Source: JBBQSN01 sp963825505
GTDB taxonomy: Bacteria > Actinomycetota > Actinomycetes > Actinomycetales > CAWJMD01
NCBI GenBank assembly: GCA_963825505.1
Contig: CAWGTL010000005.1
Span: forward strand, 1-64,000
Length of the DNA stretch: 64,000 nt
Direction of reading: 5' to 3'
The notes below the pieces were generated by a model, which saw only the letters and a program-made list of their open reading frames with translations, was not told the origin of the DNA and made no database searches. The position numbers and the translations under genes were made by a program. Shown in pieces: positions 27,983 through 37,185 of this stretch (the first letter of the stretch is position 1; every line of letters begins with the position of its first letter).

Positions 27983-30256
27983 ATGGTCGCGGAGCACGAC
28001 GGGGCGCTCGAGCGCGAGGTCCGCGCGGAGCAGGCCGTGGTCACCGCGCTCTACGAGCGGCTCGACGCGCTGCGGGCGCGCACGGCGTCCGACCTCGCGC
28101 AGGTCCGTCGCCTGCGCAGCGAGGGCACCCACCAGGCCAGGTCCGAGCGCGACGCCTACGCGACGCTGTACGAGAACCGCCTGGCCCAGCTGTGGGCGGT
28201 CGAGGACCGGCTGGCGTTCGGCCGGCTCGACCTCGCCGAGGGCTCACCCCGCTACGTCGGACGGATCGGGCTGACCGACGAGGACCAGCGGCGGCTGCTG
28301 GTCGACTGGCGCGCCGAGGCCGCGCTGCCGTTCTACCAGGCCACGGCGGGCGACCCGAAGGGCGTCGTGCGCCGGCGGCACCTGGTCACCCGCTCCCGCG
28401 AGGTCACCGGCCTCGAGGACGAGGTGCTCGACATCGACGCGCTCGACGACGGGCTCACCGCGGGGCTGTCCGGCGAGGGCGCGCTGATGGCCGCGGTCAA
28501 CGCCCAGCGCACCGGGCGGATGGGCGACATCGTCGCGACGATCCAGGCCGAGCAGGACCGGATCATCCGCTCCGAGCTGCGCGGGATCCTCGTGGTGCAG
28601 GGCGGCCCCGGCACGGGCAAGACCGCCGTCGCGCTGCACCGGGCTGCGTTCCTCCTCTACAGCCACCGCGACCGGCTGGCCAACGGCGGCGTGCTCGTCG
28701 TCGGACCGAGCCCGGTCTTCCTGCGCTACATCGAGCAGGTCCTGCCGTCACTCGGCGAGACCGGAGTCGTGATGGTGACGCCCGGCGAGCTCCTGCCGGG
28801 CGTGCGCGCCACGCGGCACGACCCGCCCCAGGTCGCCCGGCTCAAGGGCGACCTGCGGATGGCGCAGGCCGTCGCCCGCGCGGTGCGGGCCCGCCAGCGG
28901 GTGCCCGACGGCGACACCGTGCTCGACGTCGAGGGTGCGCGGGTCGTGCTCACCCCGCGGATGGTGGCCTCGGCCCGCGACCGCGCGCGGCGCACCGGGC
29001 GTCCGCACAACCTCGCCCGCGCCACGTTCGTCAAGGACGTGCTGGGCCAGCTCGCCGACCGGCTCGCCGACGAGATCTCCCGCCGTGCAGGGCACACGGT
29101 CGACCCGGAGGACCGGCTCGACCTGGTGGCCGACCTGCGGGCGTCGGTCGACGTCCGGCGCGCGGTGAACCTGGCGTGGATGCCGCTGACGCCGCAGTTC
29201 GTCGTCTCGCGGATGCTGTCGGACCGCGACCGGCTCGAGGACGCCGCCCCGTGGCTGCGACCGCACGAGGTCGACGCCCTTCTGCGCGAGCGCGACGCGG
29301 AGGTCACCGTCGACGACGTCCCCCTCCTCGACGAGGCCGCCGAGCTGCTGGGCGAGGACGACTCGGCCGCGCAGGCCGAGGCCAAGCGCGCCGCGCAGCA
29401 GCGGCGCGAGGTCACCGAGTACGCCCGCGGCGTGCTGCAGATGACCGGTGCCGGCGAGATGCTCACCGCCGACGACCTCGTCTCGCGGCTGGGCGACGAC
29501 GGCGACGTGCTCACCCAGGCCGAGCGCGCGTCGGCCGACCGCACCTGGGCGTTCCAGCACGTGGTGGTCGACGAGGCGCAGGAGCTGTCACCGATGGCGT
29601 GGCGGGTGCTGGCGCGCCGCAACCCGATGCGCTCGATGACGGTCGTCGGCGACCTCGCCCAGACCCGTTCTGCCGCAGGCGTCGACGAGTGGGGAGCGGT
29701 GCTCGACCCGCTCGCCTCCGGTCGCTGGCGGGTGGAGGACCTCACCGTCTCGTACCGCACGCCGGAGCAGATCATGGCGGTCGCCGCGTCGGTGCTGCAG
29801 GCGGGCGGCTCCACCGCGGTCGTCCCGCGCTCCGTCCGCGACGGGCGCTGGCCGCCGGCGGCCACCCAGGTGGCGCCCGACGAGCTGACCGGCGCCGTCC
29901 TGCGCACCGTCCGGTCCCAGCTGTCCGACCTCGCCGGCGGCCGGGTCGCCGTGATCGGCACCGAGGGCGACGTCGCGAAGGTGCTGCCCGCGCTCGTGGC
30001 CGACCTCGGCGCCGAGCGGGTCGGCACCGGCGGTCGCGCCCTGGACCGCGAGGTGGCTGCCCTCGCCGTCGAGGACGCCAAGGGGCTCGAGTTCGACGGC
30101 GTCGTGCTGATCGAGCCCGCGGCGCTCGTGGCCGACGGCCCCAGCGGCCTCAACGACCTCTACGTCGCGATGACGCGTCCGACCCAGCAGCTGCACGTGG
30201 TGCACACCGGCGCGCTGCCCCCCGGCATGGAGAAGCTGGCCGAGCAGTCCGGCTAA
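27983..30256 (+). CDS. HelD-like UvrD/Rep-family ATPase (RNA polymerase-associated)
   Basis: 757 residues. An N-terminal antiparallel coiled coil (about 8-80) and a linker precede a split superfamily-1 helicase core: Walker A GGPGTGKTAV (207-216), motif II VVDEAQELSPM, motif III VGDLAQTRS, SYRTPEQI, and late motifs GLEFDGVVL and YVAMTRPTQQL. This is the layout of HelD, which pries stalled RNA polymerase off DNA. Actinobacterial relatives (HelR) also protect polymerase from rifamycins. ATG 27983 follows GGGGAGG at 7 nt. I see no rifamycin-associated palindrome upstream, so drug induction is not suggested. Confidence 0.85.
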   Translation: MVAEHDGALEREVRAEQAVVTALYERLDALRARTASDLAQVRRLRSEGTHQARSERDAYATLYENRLAQLWAVEDRLAFGRLDLAEGSPRYVGRIGLTDEDQRRLLVDWRAEAALPFYQATAGDPKGVVRRRHLVTRSREVTGLEDEVLDIDALDDGLTAGLSGEGALMAAVNAQRTGRMGDIVATIQAEQDRIIRSELRGILVVQGGPGTGKTAVALHRAAFLLYSHRDRLANGGVLVVGPSPVFLRYIEQVLPSLGETGVVMVTPGELLPGVRATRHDPPQVARLKGDLRMAQAVARAVRARQRVPDGDTVLDVEGARVVLTPRMVASARDRARRTGRPHNLARATFVKDVLGQLADRLADEISRRAGHTVDPEDRLDLVADLRASVDVRRAVNLAWMPLTPQFVVSRMLSDRDRLEDAAPWLRPHEVDALLRERDAEVTVDDVPLLDEAAELLGEDDSAAQAEAKRAAQQRREVTEYARGVLQMTGAGEMLTADDLVSRLGDDGDVLTQAERASADRTWAFQHVVVDEAQELSPMAWRVLARRNPMRSMTVVGDLAQTRSAAGVDEWGAVLDPLASGRWRVEDLTVSYRTPEQIMAVAASVLQAGGSTAVVPRSVRDGRWPPAATQVAPDELTGAVLRTVRSQLSDLAGGRVAVIGTEGDVAKVLPALVADLGAERVGTGGRALDREVAALAVEDAKGLEFDGVVLIEPAALVADGPSGLNDLYVAMTRPTQQLHVVHTGALPPGMEKLAEQSG

Positions 30257-30266
30257 CCCGCGGCCT

Positions 30267-30319
30267 CTGCTCGTCCTACCTACACGTCCAGGCGCTCGAC
30301 GTGTGGGTAGGGCGAGCAG
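30267..30319. terminator. Long hairpin between convergent genes
   Basis: Arms of 22 nt (30267-30288 and 30298-30319) pair fully if two G-T pairs are allowed, with a 9-nt loop. An outer pair CCTCTGCTC (30264) / GAGCAGAGG (30335) could form an alternative structure. It lies between the stops of the HelD-like gene and pncA, as expected for a two-way terminator. It is unusually long for one. Confidence 0.65.
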
Positions 30320-30345
30320 GGCGCTCGGTGGGGTGAGCAGAGGGG

Positions 30346-30927
30346 TCAGCCCTGCACCACGGGCTCGCCGACGAGCTCGACGCCGGCGGAACGCATCTCG
30401 TCGAGGGCGGCGGTGGTGGTCGCCGCGGCGACGCCGGCGGTGAGGTCGAGCAGCACCCGGGTGCGCAGGCCGGCGCGGACGGCGTCCAGGGCGGTGGCGC
30501 GCACGCAGTGGTCGGTGGCGATGCCCACGACGTCGACCTCCTCGACGCCGCGGTCCCGCAGCCACTCGGCCAGGCCGGTGCCGGTGTCGTCCGCACCCTC
30601 GAAGCCGGAGTACGCCGCGGCGTGGGCGCCCTTGCGGAACCACGCCTGCACCAGCGAGGTGTCGACCGCCGGGTGCGGCTCGGCGCCGTGCGTTCCTGCC
30701 TCGCAGTGGCGCGGCCACGAGTCGACGTAGTCGGGCGTGTCGCTGAAGTGCGCGCCCGGGTCGAGGTGGTGGTCGAGCGTCCCGACGACAGCGGCGTACG
30801 CCTCGCCCTGCTCGCGCACGTGGGCGGTGATCGCGGCGGCGACCTCCGCACCGCCGCCGACACCGAGCGAGCCTCCTTCGCAGAAGTCGTTCTGGACGTC
30901 GACGACGACGAGACCCTTGCCGGTCAT
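30346..30927 (-). CDS. pncA: Nicotinamidase
   Basis: 193 residues, isochorismatase-fold amidase converting nicotinamide to nicotinate. The triad is visible: Asp10 in VVVDVQNDF, Lys in WFRKGAHAAAYSGF and Cys in GIATDHCVRATA. Metal ligands fall in LDHHLDPGAHF. Its ATG overlaps the last base of the pncB stop (TGATG), so both NAD-salvage enzymes come from one message. In mycobacteria this enzyme activates pyrazinamide. Confidence 0.93.
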   Translation of the reverse strand: MTGKGLVVVDVQNDFCEGGSLGVGGGAEVAAAITAHVREQGEAYAAVVGTLDHHLDPGAHFSDTPDYVDSWPRHCEAGTHGAEPHPAVDTSLVQAWFRKGAHAAAYSGFEGADDTGTGLAEWLRDRGVEEVDVVGIATDHCVRATALDAVRAGLRTRVLLDLTAGVAAATTTAALDEMRSAGVELVGEPVVQG

Positions 30928-32231
30928 CACTTCTCCTCGAGGTAGCGGGTGGGGATCGCGGCCTCGCCGCGTTGGAGCTGGAGCGCCTTGCGGGGCAGCT
31001 CGTCCCGGCTGGCGCGGTGCCGTCCGGCGGCGGTGGTGACGGCGACCGGGCCGACGTGCTCGGCGACGACCTCGCCGTCGACGACGAGCGGCACCAGCAA
31101 GCCGCGGTCGTCGCCGTCGTCCACGGGCGGTCGGCCGATGCCGACGACCTCCTCGGTGGCGGTGCCGTCGGCGTCGCGGCGCCGCAGCGCCCACTTGCGA
31201 CCGCCGACGCTGACCTTGTCCTTGCTCGCCTTCGCCACCGAGCGCATCGTGCCGTCGGCGTCCTCGCGGGCCACCAGCTTGTACACCAGTCCGGCGGTGG
31301 GGGCGCCGCTCCCGGTGACGAGCGAGGTGCCGACCCCGTAGGAGTCGACCGGGCCGGCGGCCAGCGCGGCGATCGCGTGCTCGTCGAGGTCGGAGGTGAC
31401 CGTGATCCGGGTGCCGGTGGCCCCGAGCCCGTCGAGCTGGGCGCGGACCTCCCCGGCCAGCGCGAGCAGGTCGCCGGAGTCGAGCCGGACGCCGCCGAGG
31501 CCGGTGCCGGCCACCTCGACGGCGGTCTCGACGCCGCGGGCGACGTCGTAGGTGTCGACGAGCAGCGTCGTCCCGGGGCCGAGCGAGGCGACCTGCGCGG
31601 CGAACGCGGCGCGCTCGTCGTCGTGCAGGAGGGTGAAGGAGTGGGCGGCCGTGCCGATCGTGGGCACGCCGTAGCGGCGGCCGGCCTCGAGGTTCGAGGT
31701 GCCGACGAACCCGGCCACCACCGCCGCGCGGGCGGCGGCGACCGCGGCGTCCTCCTGGGTCCGCCGTGAGCCCATCTCGAGGCAGGGCCGGTCGCCCGCG
31801 GCCGCGGTCATCCGCGACGCCGCGGCGGCGACGGCGCAGTCGTGGTTGAGCACCGACAGCGCGAGGGTCTCGAGCAGGACGGCCTCGGCGAAGGTGCCCT
31901 CCACGACGAGCACGGGGGAGCCGGGGAAGAAGCACTCGCCCTCGGCGTACCCCCAGGCCGAGCCGGTGAACTCGAAGTCGGCCAGCCAGGCGAGGGTGGC
32001 GCCGTCGACGACGTCGTTCTCCTCGAGCCAGGCCAGGTCGTGGTCGTCGAACCGGAACTCCGCGAGGTCCTCCAGCAGCCGTCCGGTGCCCGCCACCACG
32101 CCGTACCGGCGGCCCTCGGGCAGCCGCCGGGCGAACACCTCGAAGACGCTGCGCCGGTGCGCGGCGCCGCTGCGCAGCGCGGCCTGGAGCATGGTCAGCT
32201 CGTACCGGTCGGTGAGGAGCGAGGTCGTCAT
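30927..32231 (-). CDS. pncB: Nicotinate phosphoribosyltransferase
   Basis: 434 residues; makes nicotinate mononucleotide from nicotinate, PRPP and ATP in NAD salvage. Typical start LLTDRYELTML, active-site region LEMGSRRTQEDAA, FVGTSNLEAG, and the phosphate site GVRLDSGDL with YGVGTSLVTG. ATG 32231 has TAGAGT 6 nt upstream and no Shine-Dalgarno (leaderless), back to back with the clpS promoter. It precedes pncA in the operon, so nicotinamide is taken to the mononucleotide level by two coupled genes. Confidence 0.93.
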   Translation of the reverse strand: MTTSLLTDRYELTMLQAALRSGAAHRRSVFEVFARRLPEGRRYGVVAGTGRLLEDLAEFRFDDHDLAWLEENDVVDGATLAWLADFEFTGSAWGYAEGECFFPGSPVLVVEGTFAEAVLLETLALSVLNHDCAVAAAASRMTAAAGDRPCLEMGSRRTQEDAAVAAARAAVVAGFVGTSNLEAGRRYGVPTIGTAAHSFTLLHDDERAAFAAQVASLGPGTTLLVDTYDVARGVETAVEVAGTGLGGVRLDSGDLLALAGEVRAQLDGLGATGTRITVTSDLDEHAIAALAAGPVDSYGVGTSLVTGSGAPTAGLVYKLVAREDADGTMRSVAKASKDKVSVGGRKWALRRRDADGTATEEVVGIGRPPVDDGDDRGLLVPLVVDGEVVAEHVGPVAVTTAAGRHRASRDELPRKALQLQRGEAAIPTRYLEEK

Positions 32232-32295
32232 GGCGCCACTCTATCGTCACTCTGACAGGGAATGCACGTCGGCCGCGGACCCGTACAGTTGTCGG

Positions 32296-32601
32296 GTGCT
32301 GGTCCTGAGCGTGTCACCCGTGGAGGTGGAGCAGCCGGAGGCCGGGCAGCAGGTCGGTCCCGACACCCCCTGGGTGACGATCGTGTGGAACGACCCGGTC
32401 AACCTGATGTCGTACGTGACCTACGTGTTCCAGGAGTACTTCGGGTACCCGCGCGCCACCGCCGAGAAGCTGATGAAGGACGTGCACGAGAAGGGCCGGG
32501 CAGTCGTCTCCTCCGGGACGATGGAGGAGATGGAACGCGACACCGAGGCCCTGCACGCGTACGGGCTGTGGGCCACGTTCTCGCAGGACTCCACCACGTG
32601 A
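32296..32601 (+). CDS. clpS: ATP-dependent Clp protease adaptor ClpS
   Basis: 101 residues. The N-end-rule adaptor hands substrates with bulky N-terminal residues to ClpC/ClpA. The core PWVTIVWNDPVNLMSYVTYV carries the conserved W-N-D-P-V-N motif, and the LMKDVHEKGRAVV helix follows. TACAGT ends 6 nt before GTG 32296, favouring a leaderless start there; GTG 32311 (M-S-P-V-E-V) is the alternative. It is followed by DUF2017 as in mycobacteria. Confidence 0.92.
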   Translation: MLVLSVSPVEVEQPEAGQQVGPDTPWVTIVWNDPVNLMSYVTYVFQEYFGYPRATAEKLMKDVHEKGRAVVSSGTMEEMERDTEALHAYGLWATFSQDSTT

Positions 32602-32614
32602 GCGGACGCACCTG

Positions 32615-33265
32615 ATGGCCAAGCGGTTCAAGCGGCGGCGGGACGGCCGCGTGGTGGCTCGACTCGAGGAGACCGAGATCGCGCTGATGGCAAGGCTCTT
32701 CGCCGACGTGCAGGACCTGCTGGAGCCGGACGTCGTGGCGTCGGCGCCCTCGTGGGCGGCCGACCTCGGCCTCACCGACCTCGCCGGCGACCCGGACCGG
32801 CTCGCGGCCCCTCCGGAGGACCCGGGACTGGCCCGCCTCCTGCCGGACGCGCGCCGCGACGACCCCGCGGCGGCGGCGGACTTCCGCCGGCTCACCGAGC
32901 GGTCGTTGCGCGAGCGCAAGCGGGAGTCCCACCGCACCGCGCTGGAGGTCCTGGTCACCTGGTCCGAGGACCCCGGGTCGGCGCAGACGATGACGACGGT
33001 GCAGGCCCGCGCGTTCACGGCGGCGCTCACCGACGTGCGGCTGGTGCTCGCCGACCGGCTCGGGATCGAGACCGACGACGACGCCGAGGCGCTGCACGAC
33101 CTGGAGGGCGACCCCACCGACCCCGGGGTCTGGCTGGCCATGGTCTACGACTTCACGACCTGGGTGCAGGAGTCGCTCACCGAGGTGCTGCTCGACTCCC
33201 TCCCGGAGGACGGCGACGGCCGCCGGACCCCGCCCGGGGACGGCGCGACCCCGCCCGAGGTGTGA
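32615..33265 (+). CDS. DUF2017 family protein (AosR-like)
   Basis: 216 residues, all helical and acidic after a basic start (MAKRFKRRRDGRV). The clpS-DUF2017 order is conserved in actinobacteria. The mycobacterial relative AosR has been described as a redox-responsive regulator acting with a sigma factor through cysteines. This copy contains no Cys at all, so a thiol switch is not possible here. ATG 32615 is 13 bp from clpS. Function here is open. Confidence 0.82.
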   Translation: MAKRFKRRRDGRVVARLEETEIALMARLFADVQDLLEPDVVASAPSWAADLGLTDLAGDPDRLAAPPEDPGLARLLPDARRDDPAAAADFRRLTERSLRERKRESHRTALEVLVTWSEDPGSAQTMTTVQARAFTAALTDVRLVLADRLGIETDDDAEALHDLEGDPTDPGVWLAMVYDFTTWVQESLTEVLLDSLPEDGDGRRTPPGDGATPPEV

Positions 33266-33323
33266 CGAACCACGCCGCGCCGCGGCTCGGGTCCGGTCGG
33301 TGCCCCGCCCTAGGCTCGCTCCC

Positions 33324-34151
33324 GTGACGGACGCGCCCATCGGGATCTTCGACTCAGGCTTCGGCGGCCTGACGGTCGCGCGCGCCGTCATCGACCAGCT
33401 GCCGCACGAGCAGGTCCTCTACCTCGGCGACACCGCCCACCAGCCGTACGGGCCCCGCCCGATCGCGGAGGTCCGCGAGCTCGCCCTGGAGAGCCTCGAC
33501 GCGCTCGTCGAGCGCGGGGTCAAGCTGCTCGTGATCGCCTGCAACTCCGCCAGCGCGGCGGTGCTGCACGACGCACGCGAGCGGTACGCCGTGCCCGTCG
33601 TGGAGGTGATCCGCCCGGCGGTGCGCCGGGCCGCGGCGGTCACCCGCAACCGGGTCGTCGGCGTCATCTCGACGCAGGCCACCGCCACCTCGCGCGCCTA
33701 CCCGGACGCCTTCGCGGCCGCCCCCGACGTGCGGGTCGTCAGCCAGGCCTGCCCGCGGTTCGTCGAGCTCGTCGAGGCCGGCGTCACCTCCGGGCCCGAG
33801 CTGCTCGAGGTGGCCCACGAGTACCTCGACCCGGTGGCCGACGCCGGCGTCGACACCCTCGTGCTCGGCTGCACCCACTACCCGCTGCTCACCGGAGCGA
33901 TCGCGTACGTGATGGGTCCGGGCGTCACCCTGGTGTCGAGCGCCGAGGAGACGGCGCAGGAGGTCTACCGCAGCCTCGCGGGCTCGCAGGCCATCCGCCC
34001 CGACGACGCCCCGCCGCCCGAGCACCACTTCATCACCACCGGCGACCCCGAGGCCTTCTCGGCGCTCGCTCGGCGCTTCCTCGGCCCCGAGGTGGCGGGG
34101 GCCGAGCCGTGGCAGCCGCGGGTGGCGGCCCAGCAGGTGGGTGCTCCGTGA
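33324..34151 (+). CDS. murI: Glutamate racemase
   Basis: 275 residues. Supplies D-glutamate for peptidoglycan. The two catalytic cysteines are Cys73 (IACNSASAA) and the one in LGCTHYPLL (about 184), with IGIFDSGFGGLTVA at the N-terminus. GTG 33324 follows TAGGCT at 7 nt (leaderless). It heads an operon (murI, MBL hydrolase, rph, rdgB) with the same order as in mycobacteria. Confidence 0.95.
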   Translation: MTDAPIGIFDSGFGGLTVARAVIDQLPHEQVLYLGDTAHQPYGPRPIAEVRELALESLDALVERGVKLLVIACNSASAAVLHDARERYAVPVVEVIRPAVRRAAAVTRNRVVGVISTQATATSRAYPDAFAAAPDVRVVSQACPRFVELVEAGVTSGPELLEVAHEYLDPVADAGVDTLVLGCTHYPLLTGAIAYVMGPGVTLVSSAEETAQEVYRSLAGSQAIRPDDAPPPEHHFITTGDPEAFSALARRFLGPEVAGAEPWQPRVAAQQVGAP

Positions 34152-34945
34152 GGCTGCGCGTCGTCGGCTGCTCGGGCTCGCTGCCCGGGCCCACCTCCCC
34201 GGCCTCCTGCTACCTGCTCGAGGCCGAGCACCCCGACGTCGACGGCGGCCGCACCTGGCGGCTGCTGCTCGACCTCGGCAGCGGCGCTCTCGGCCCGCTG
34301 CACCGCTACGTCGAGCCGACGACGGTCGACGCCGTGGCGCTCTCGCACCTGCACGCCGACCACTGCCTCGACCTCACCGGCCTGTACGTCGCGCTGCGCT
34401 ACCACCCCGACGGCCCGCGGCCGGAGCGGCTGCCGGTGCACGGTCCCACCGGCACCGCCGCCCGGCTGGCCCGCGCGTACGACCTCGACCCCGACCCGGG
34501 CATGGGCGCCGAGTACGCGGTGCACGAGTGGGCTCCCGGCACGCCGGTGACGATCGGCCCGTTCACCGTCACCCCGCACCCCGCCGAGCACCCGGTCGAG
34601 GCGTACGCCCTGCGGGTGGAGGGCCCGGCCGAGGACGACCCCTCCCGTCGCGTGGTGCTCACCTACTCCGGCGACACCGACGCCTGCGACGGCCTGCAGA
34701 CCGCGGCCGCCGGCGCCGACCTGCTGCTGGCCGAGGCCGCGTTCCAGGAGGGCCGCGACACCCCCCGCGGCATCCACCTCACCGGCCGCCGCGCGGGCGA
34801 GTCGGCGCGCGACGCCGGCGTGGCCCGGCTGCTGCTCACCCACCTGCCGCCGTGGAACGACCCCGAGGTCGTGCTGGCCCAGGCGCGCGAGGTCTGGCAG
34901 GGCCCGCTGGCACTGGCCGAGCCGGACCTGCTCGTCGAGCTCTGA
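34148..34945 (+). CDS. MBL-fold hydrolase, cyclic-nucleotide phosphodiesterase-like
   Basis: 265 residues, metallo-beta-lactamase fold with SHLHADHCLDL (metal motif HxHxDH, about 63-68), HPAEHP and TYSGDTDAC. It corresponds in sequence and position to the mycobacterial gene between murI and rph, reported to be an atypical class II-like cAMP phosphodiesterase. RNase Z-like activity is the alternative reading of the fold. GTG 34148 overlaps the murI stop (GTGA). Confidence 0.88.
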   Translation: MRLRVVGCSGSLPGPTSPASCYLLEAEHPDVDGGRTWRLLLDLGSGALGPLHRYVEPTTVDAVALSHLHADHCLDLTGLYVALRYHPDGPRPERLPVHGPTGTAARLARAYDLDPDPGMGAEYAVHEWAPGTPVTIGPFTVTPHPAEHPVEAYALRVEGPAEDDPSRRVVLTYSGDTDACDGLQTAAAGADLLLAEAAFQEGRDTPRGIHLTGRRAGESARDAGVARLLLTHLPPWNDPEVVLAQAREVWQGPLALAEPDLLVEL

Positions 34946-34968
34946 CCTGCGTCGATAGCGTGGCGGGC

Positions 34969-35708
<740 letters not shown>

Positions 35709-35712
<4 letters not shown>

Positions 35713-36350
35713 CGGCCCGGCTCGTCCTCGCGACCCGCAACGAGCACAAGGTGGTCGAGCTGCGCGAGATCCTCGCCGCGGCGCTCGACGCCGGGCCGGC
35801 GATCGACCTCGACGCCGCGGTCGTCGGGCTCGACGACGCGAGCCCCGACGTCGTGGAGTCCGGCGTCACGTTCGCCGCCAACGCGCTGCTCAAGGCCCGT
35901 GCCGCCGCCGCGCACAGCGGGCTGCCGGCCGTCGCCGACGACTCCGGGCTCGCTGTCGACGTGCTGGGCGGCTCGCCGGGTGTCTTCTCGGCACGCTGGT
36001 CTGGCCGCTCCGGTGCACGGGCGGAGGTCGACCGCGCGAACGTCGACCTGCTGCTGGCCCAGGTCTCGGACGTGCCGGACGAGCACCGCGGAGCGGGCTT
36101 CGTCTGCGCCGTCGCCCTCGTGCTGCCCGACGGCACCGAGGTGGTCGAGCACGGCGAGGTGCGGGGGACCCTCGAGCGCTCGCCGCGCGGCGGCGGCGGG
36201 TTCGGCTACGACCCGGTGCTGCGGGTTGACGGCGGCGACCGGACGCTCGCCGAGTACGCCCCGGAGGAGAAGAACGCGATCAGCCACCGCGGGCGGGCGG
36301 TGCGCGCCCTCCTCCCTGCGCTGCTGCCGGTGCTCGAGGGCCGCCGCTAG
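35709..36350 (+). CDS. rdgB: Non-canonical purine NTP pyrophosphatase (RdgB/HAM1)
   Basis: 213 residues; hydrolyses dITP, ITP and XTP to keep them out of nucleic acids. Signature LATRNEHKVVEL (SxNxxK type), VADDSGLAVD with catalytic Asp, FGYDP and EKNAISHRGRA. GTG 35709 overlaps the rph stop (GTGA). Last gene of the murI operon; it ends 8 bp from the convergent DUF2071 gene. Confidence 0.95.
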
Positions 36351-36358
36351 CTCGTGCG

Positions 36359-37138
36359 TCAGGCGACGAGGACGGCGCGCGGGCGGTCCGCCGGCACCGG
36401 CGGCCCGAACTCGGTGTGCACGCCGTCGCTGAACACCACGTGGTCGGGCGCCCGGTCCGCGAGGCCGGGCAGCCCGGCGGCCGCGACCAGGCCGTCGTCC
36501 AGCTCCACCTCCGCCCGGCGCAGGTCCCAGGGAACGTGCTGGTTGGGCACGTACCAGGTGCGGCCGAGGTGCCGCACGTGCAGGCCCCAGCGCGCGGTGA
36601 GGAACGTGTCGAGAGTGGTGGGCCGCACCGTCTCGTGCGCGTGCACGGTGACGCGGCTCGTCACCTGCGACCCTCGTCCGCGCAGGCGGGTCTCGTAGTC
36701 GTGCCGGACGCCGCCGTCGTGCAGCCGCACCGTGCGGTGCCGCATCCGCGACCACCGGTACGGCAGACCGAAGGTGACCTGCGCGCCCGCGACGACGGCC
36801 AGCCGGTCGGCGTCGAGGCTGAGGAAGACGATGCCGCGGCGCCCGGTGCCGTCGACGGAGTAGAGCCGGACGTTGGTCTCCAGGAACGTGCCGAGGTAGG
36901 GCACAGCAGGTCCGTGGGGGAGGCCGGCGTCGAGCATCCGGAACGGGATGAGGCCGACGTAGGTCCGGCCCTCGTGCTCGTCCGGCCGCACGCCCGGGGG
37001 CATGAACCGCTGCACGAGCCGCGGGTCGCAGGCCCAGTGCACGAACGTCAGGTCGCGCCAGTCCTGGCGCATCAGCCGTGGGCGGGCCAGGGCGGGTGCC
37101 GTCGGGGCGAGGTCCTCGGCGGTCCACCCTGGCTGCAT
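36359..37138 (-). CDS. DUF2071 (YqjF-like) family protein
   Basis: 259 residues. Beta-rich with the family pattern MRQDWRDLTFVHWACDP, RTYVGLIPFRM and LETNVRLYSVDGTGRRGIVFLSL. A soluble cytoplasmic protein of unknown biochemical role. ATG 37138 has GGAG 4 nt upstream. It diverges from the molybdopterin oxidoreductase, whose ECF-type promoter starts 13 bp beyond this start. Confidence 0.85.
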   Translation of the reverse strand: MQPGWTAEDLAPTAPALARPRLMRQDWRDLTFVHWACDPRLVQRFMPPGVRPDEHEGRTYVGLIPFRMLDAGLPHGPAVPYLGTFLETNVRLYSVDGTGRRGIVFLSLDADRLAVVAGAQVTFGLPYRWSRMRHRTVRLHDGGVRHDYETRLRGRGSQVTSRVTVHAHETVRPTTLDTFLTARWGLHVRHLGRTWYVPNQHVPWDLRRAEVELDDGLVAAAGLPGLADRAPDHVVFSDGVHTEFGPPVPADRPRAVLVA

Positions 37139-37151
37139 GTGCTCCAGCGTC

Positions 37152-37178
37152 CCATCCGTGGCCCGGAGCGCACCGAAC
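37152..37178 (+). promoter_or_regulatory. ECF-type promoter of the molybdopterin oxidoreductase gene
   Basis: CCATCC (37152-37157), 15 nt, CCGAAC (37173-37178), 7 nt, ATG 37186. The same architecture, with one change in each hexamer, precedes the fasciclin gene (38759-38785). It resembles the promoter reported for mycobacterial SigK (-35 CCATCC, -10 CCGAAT), from memory. The short distance to the ATG implies a leaderless message. Confidence 0.55.
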
Positions 37179-37185
37179 CTCCTGC

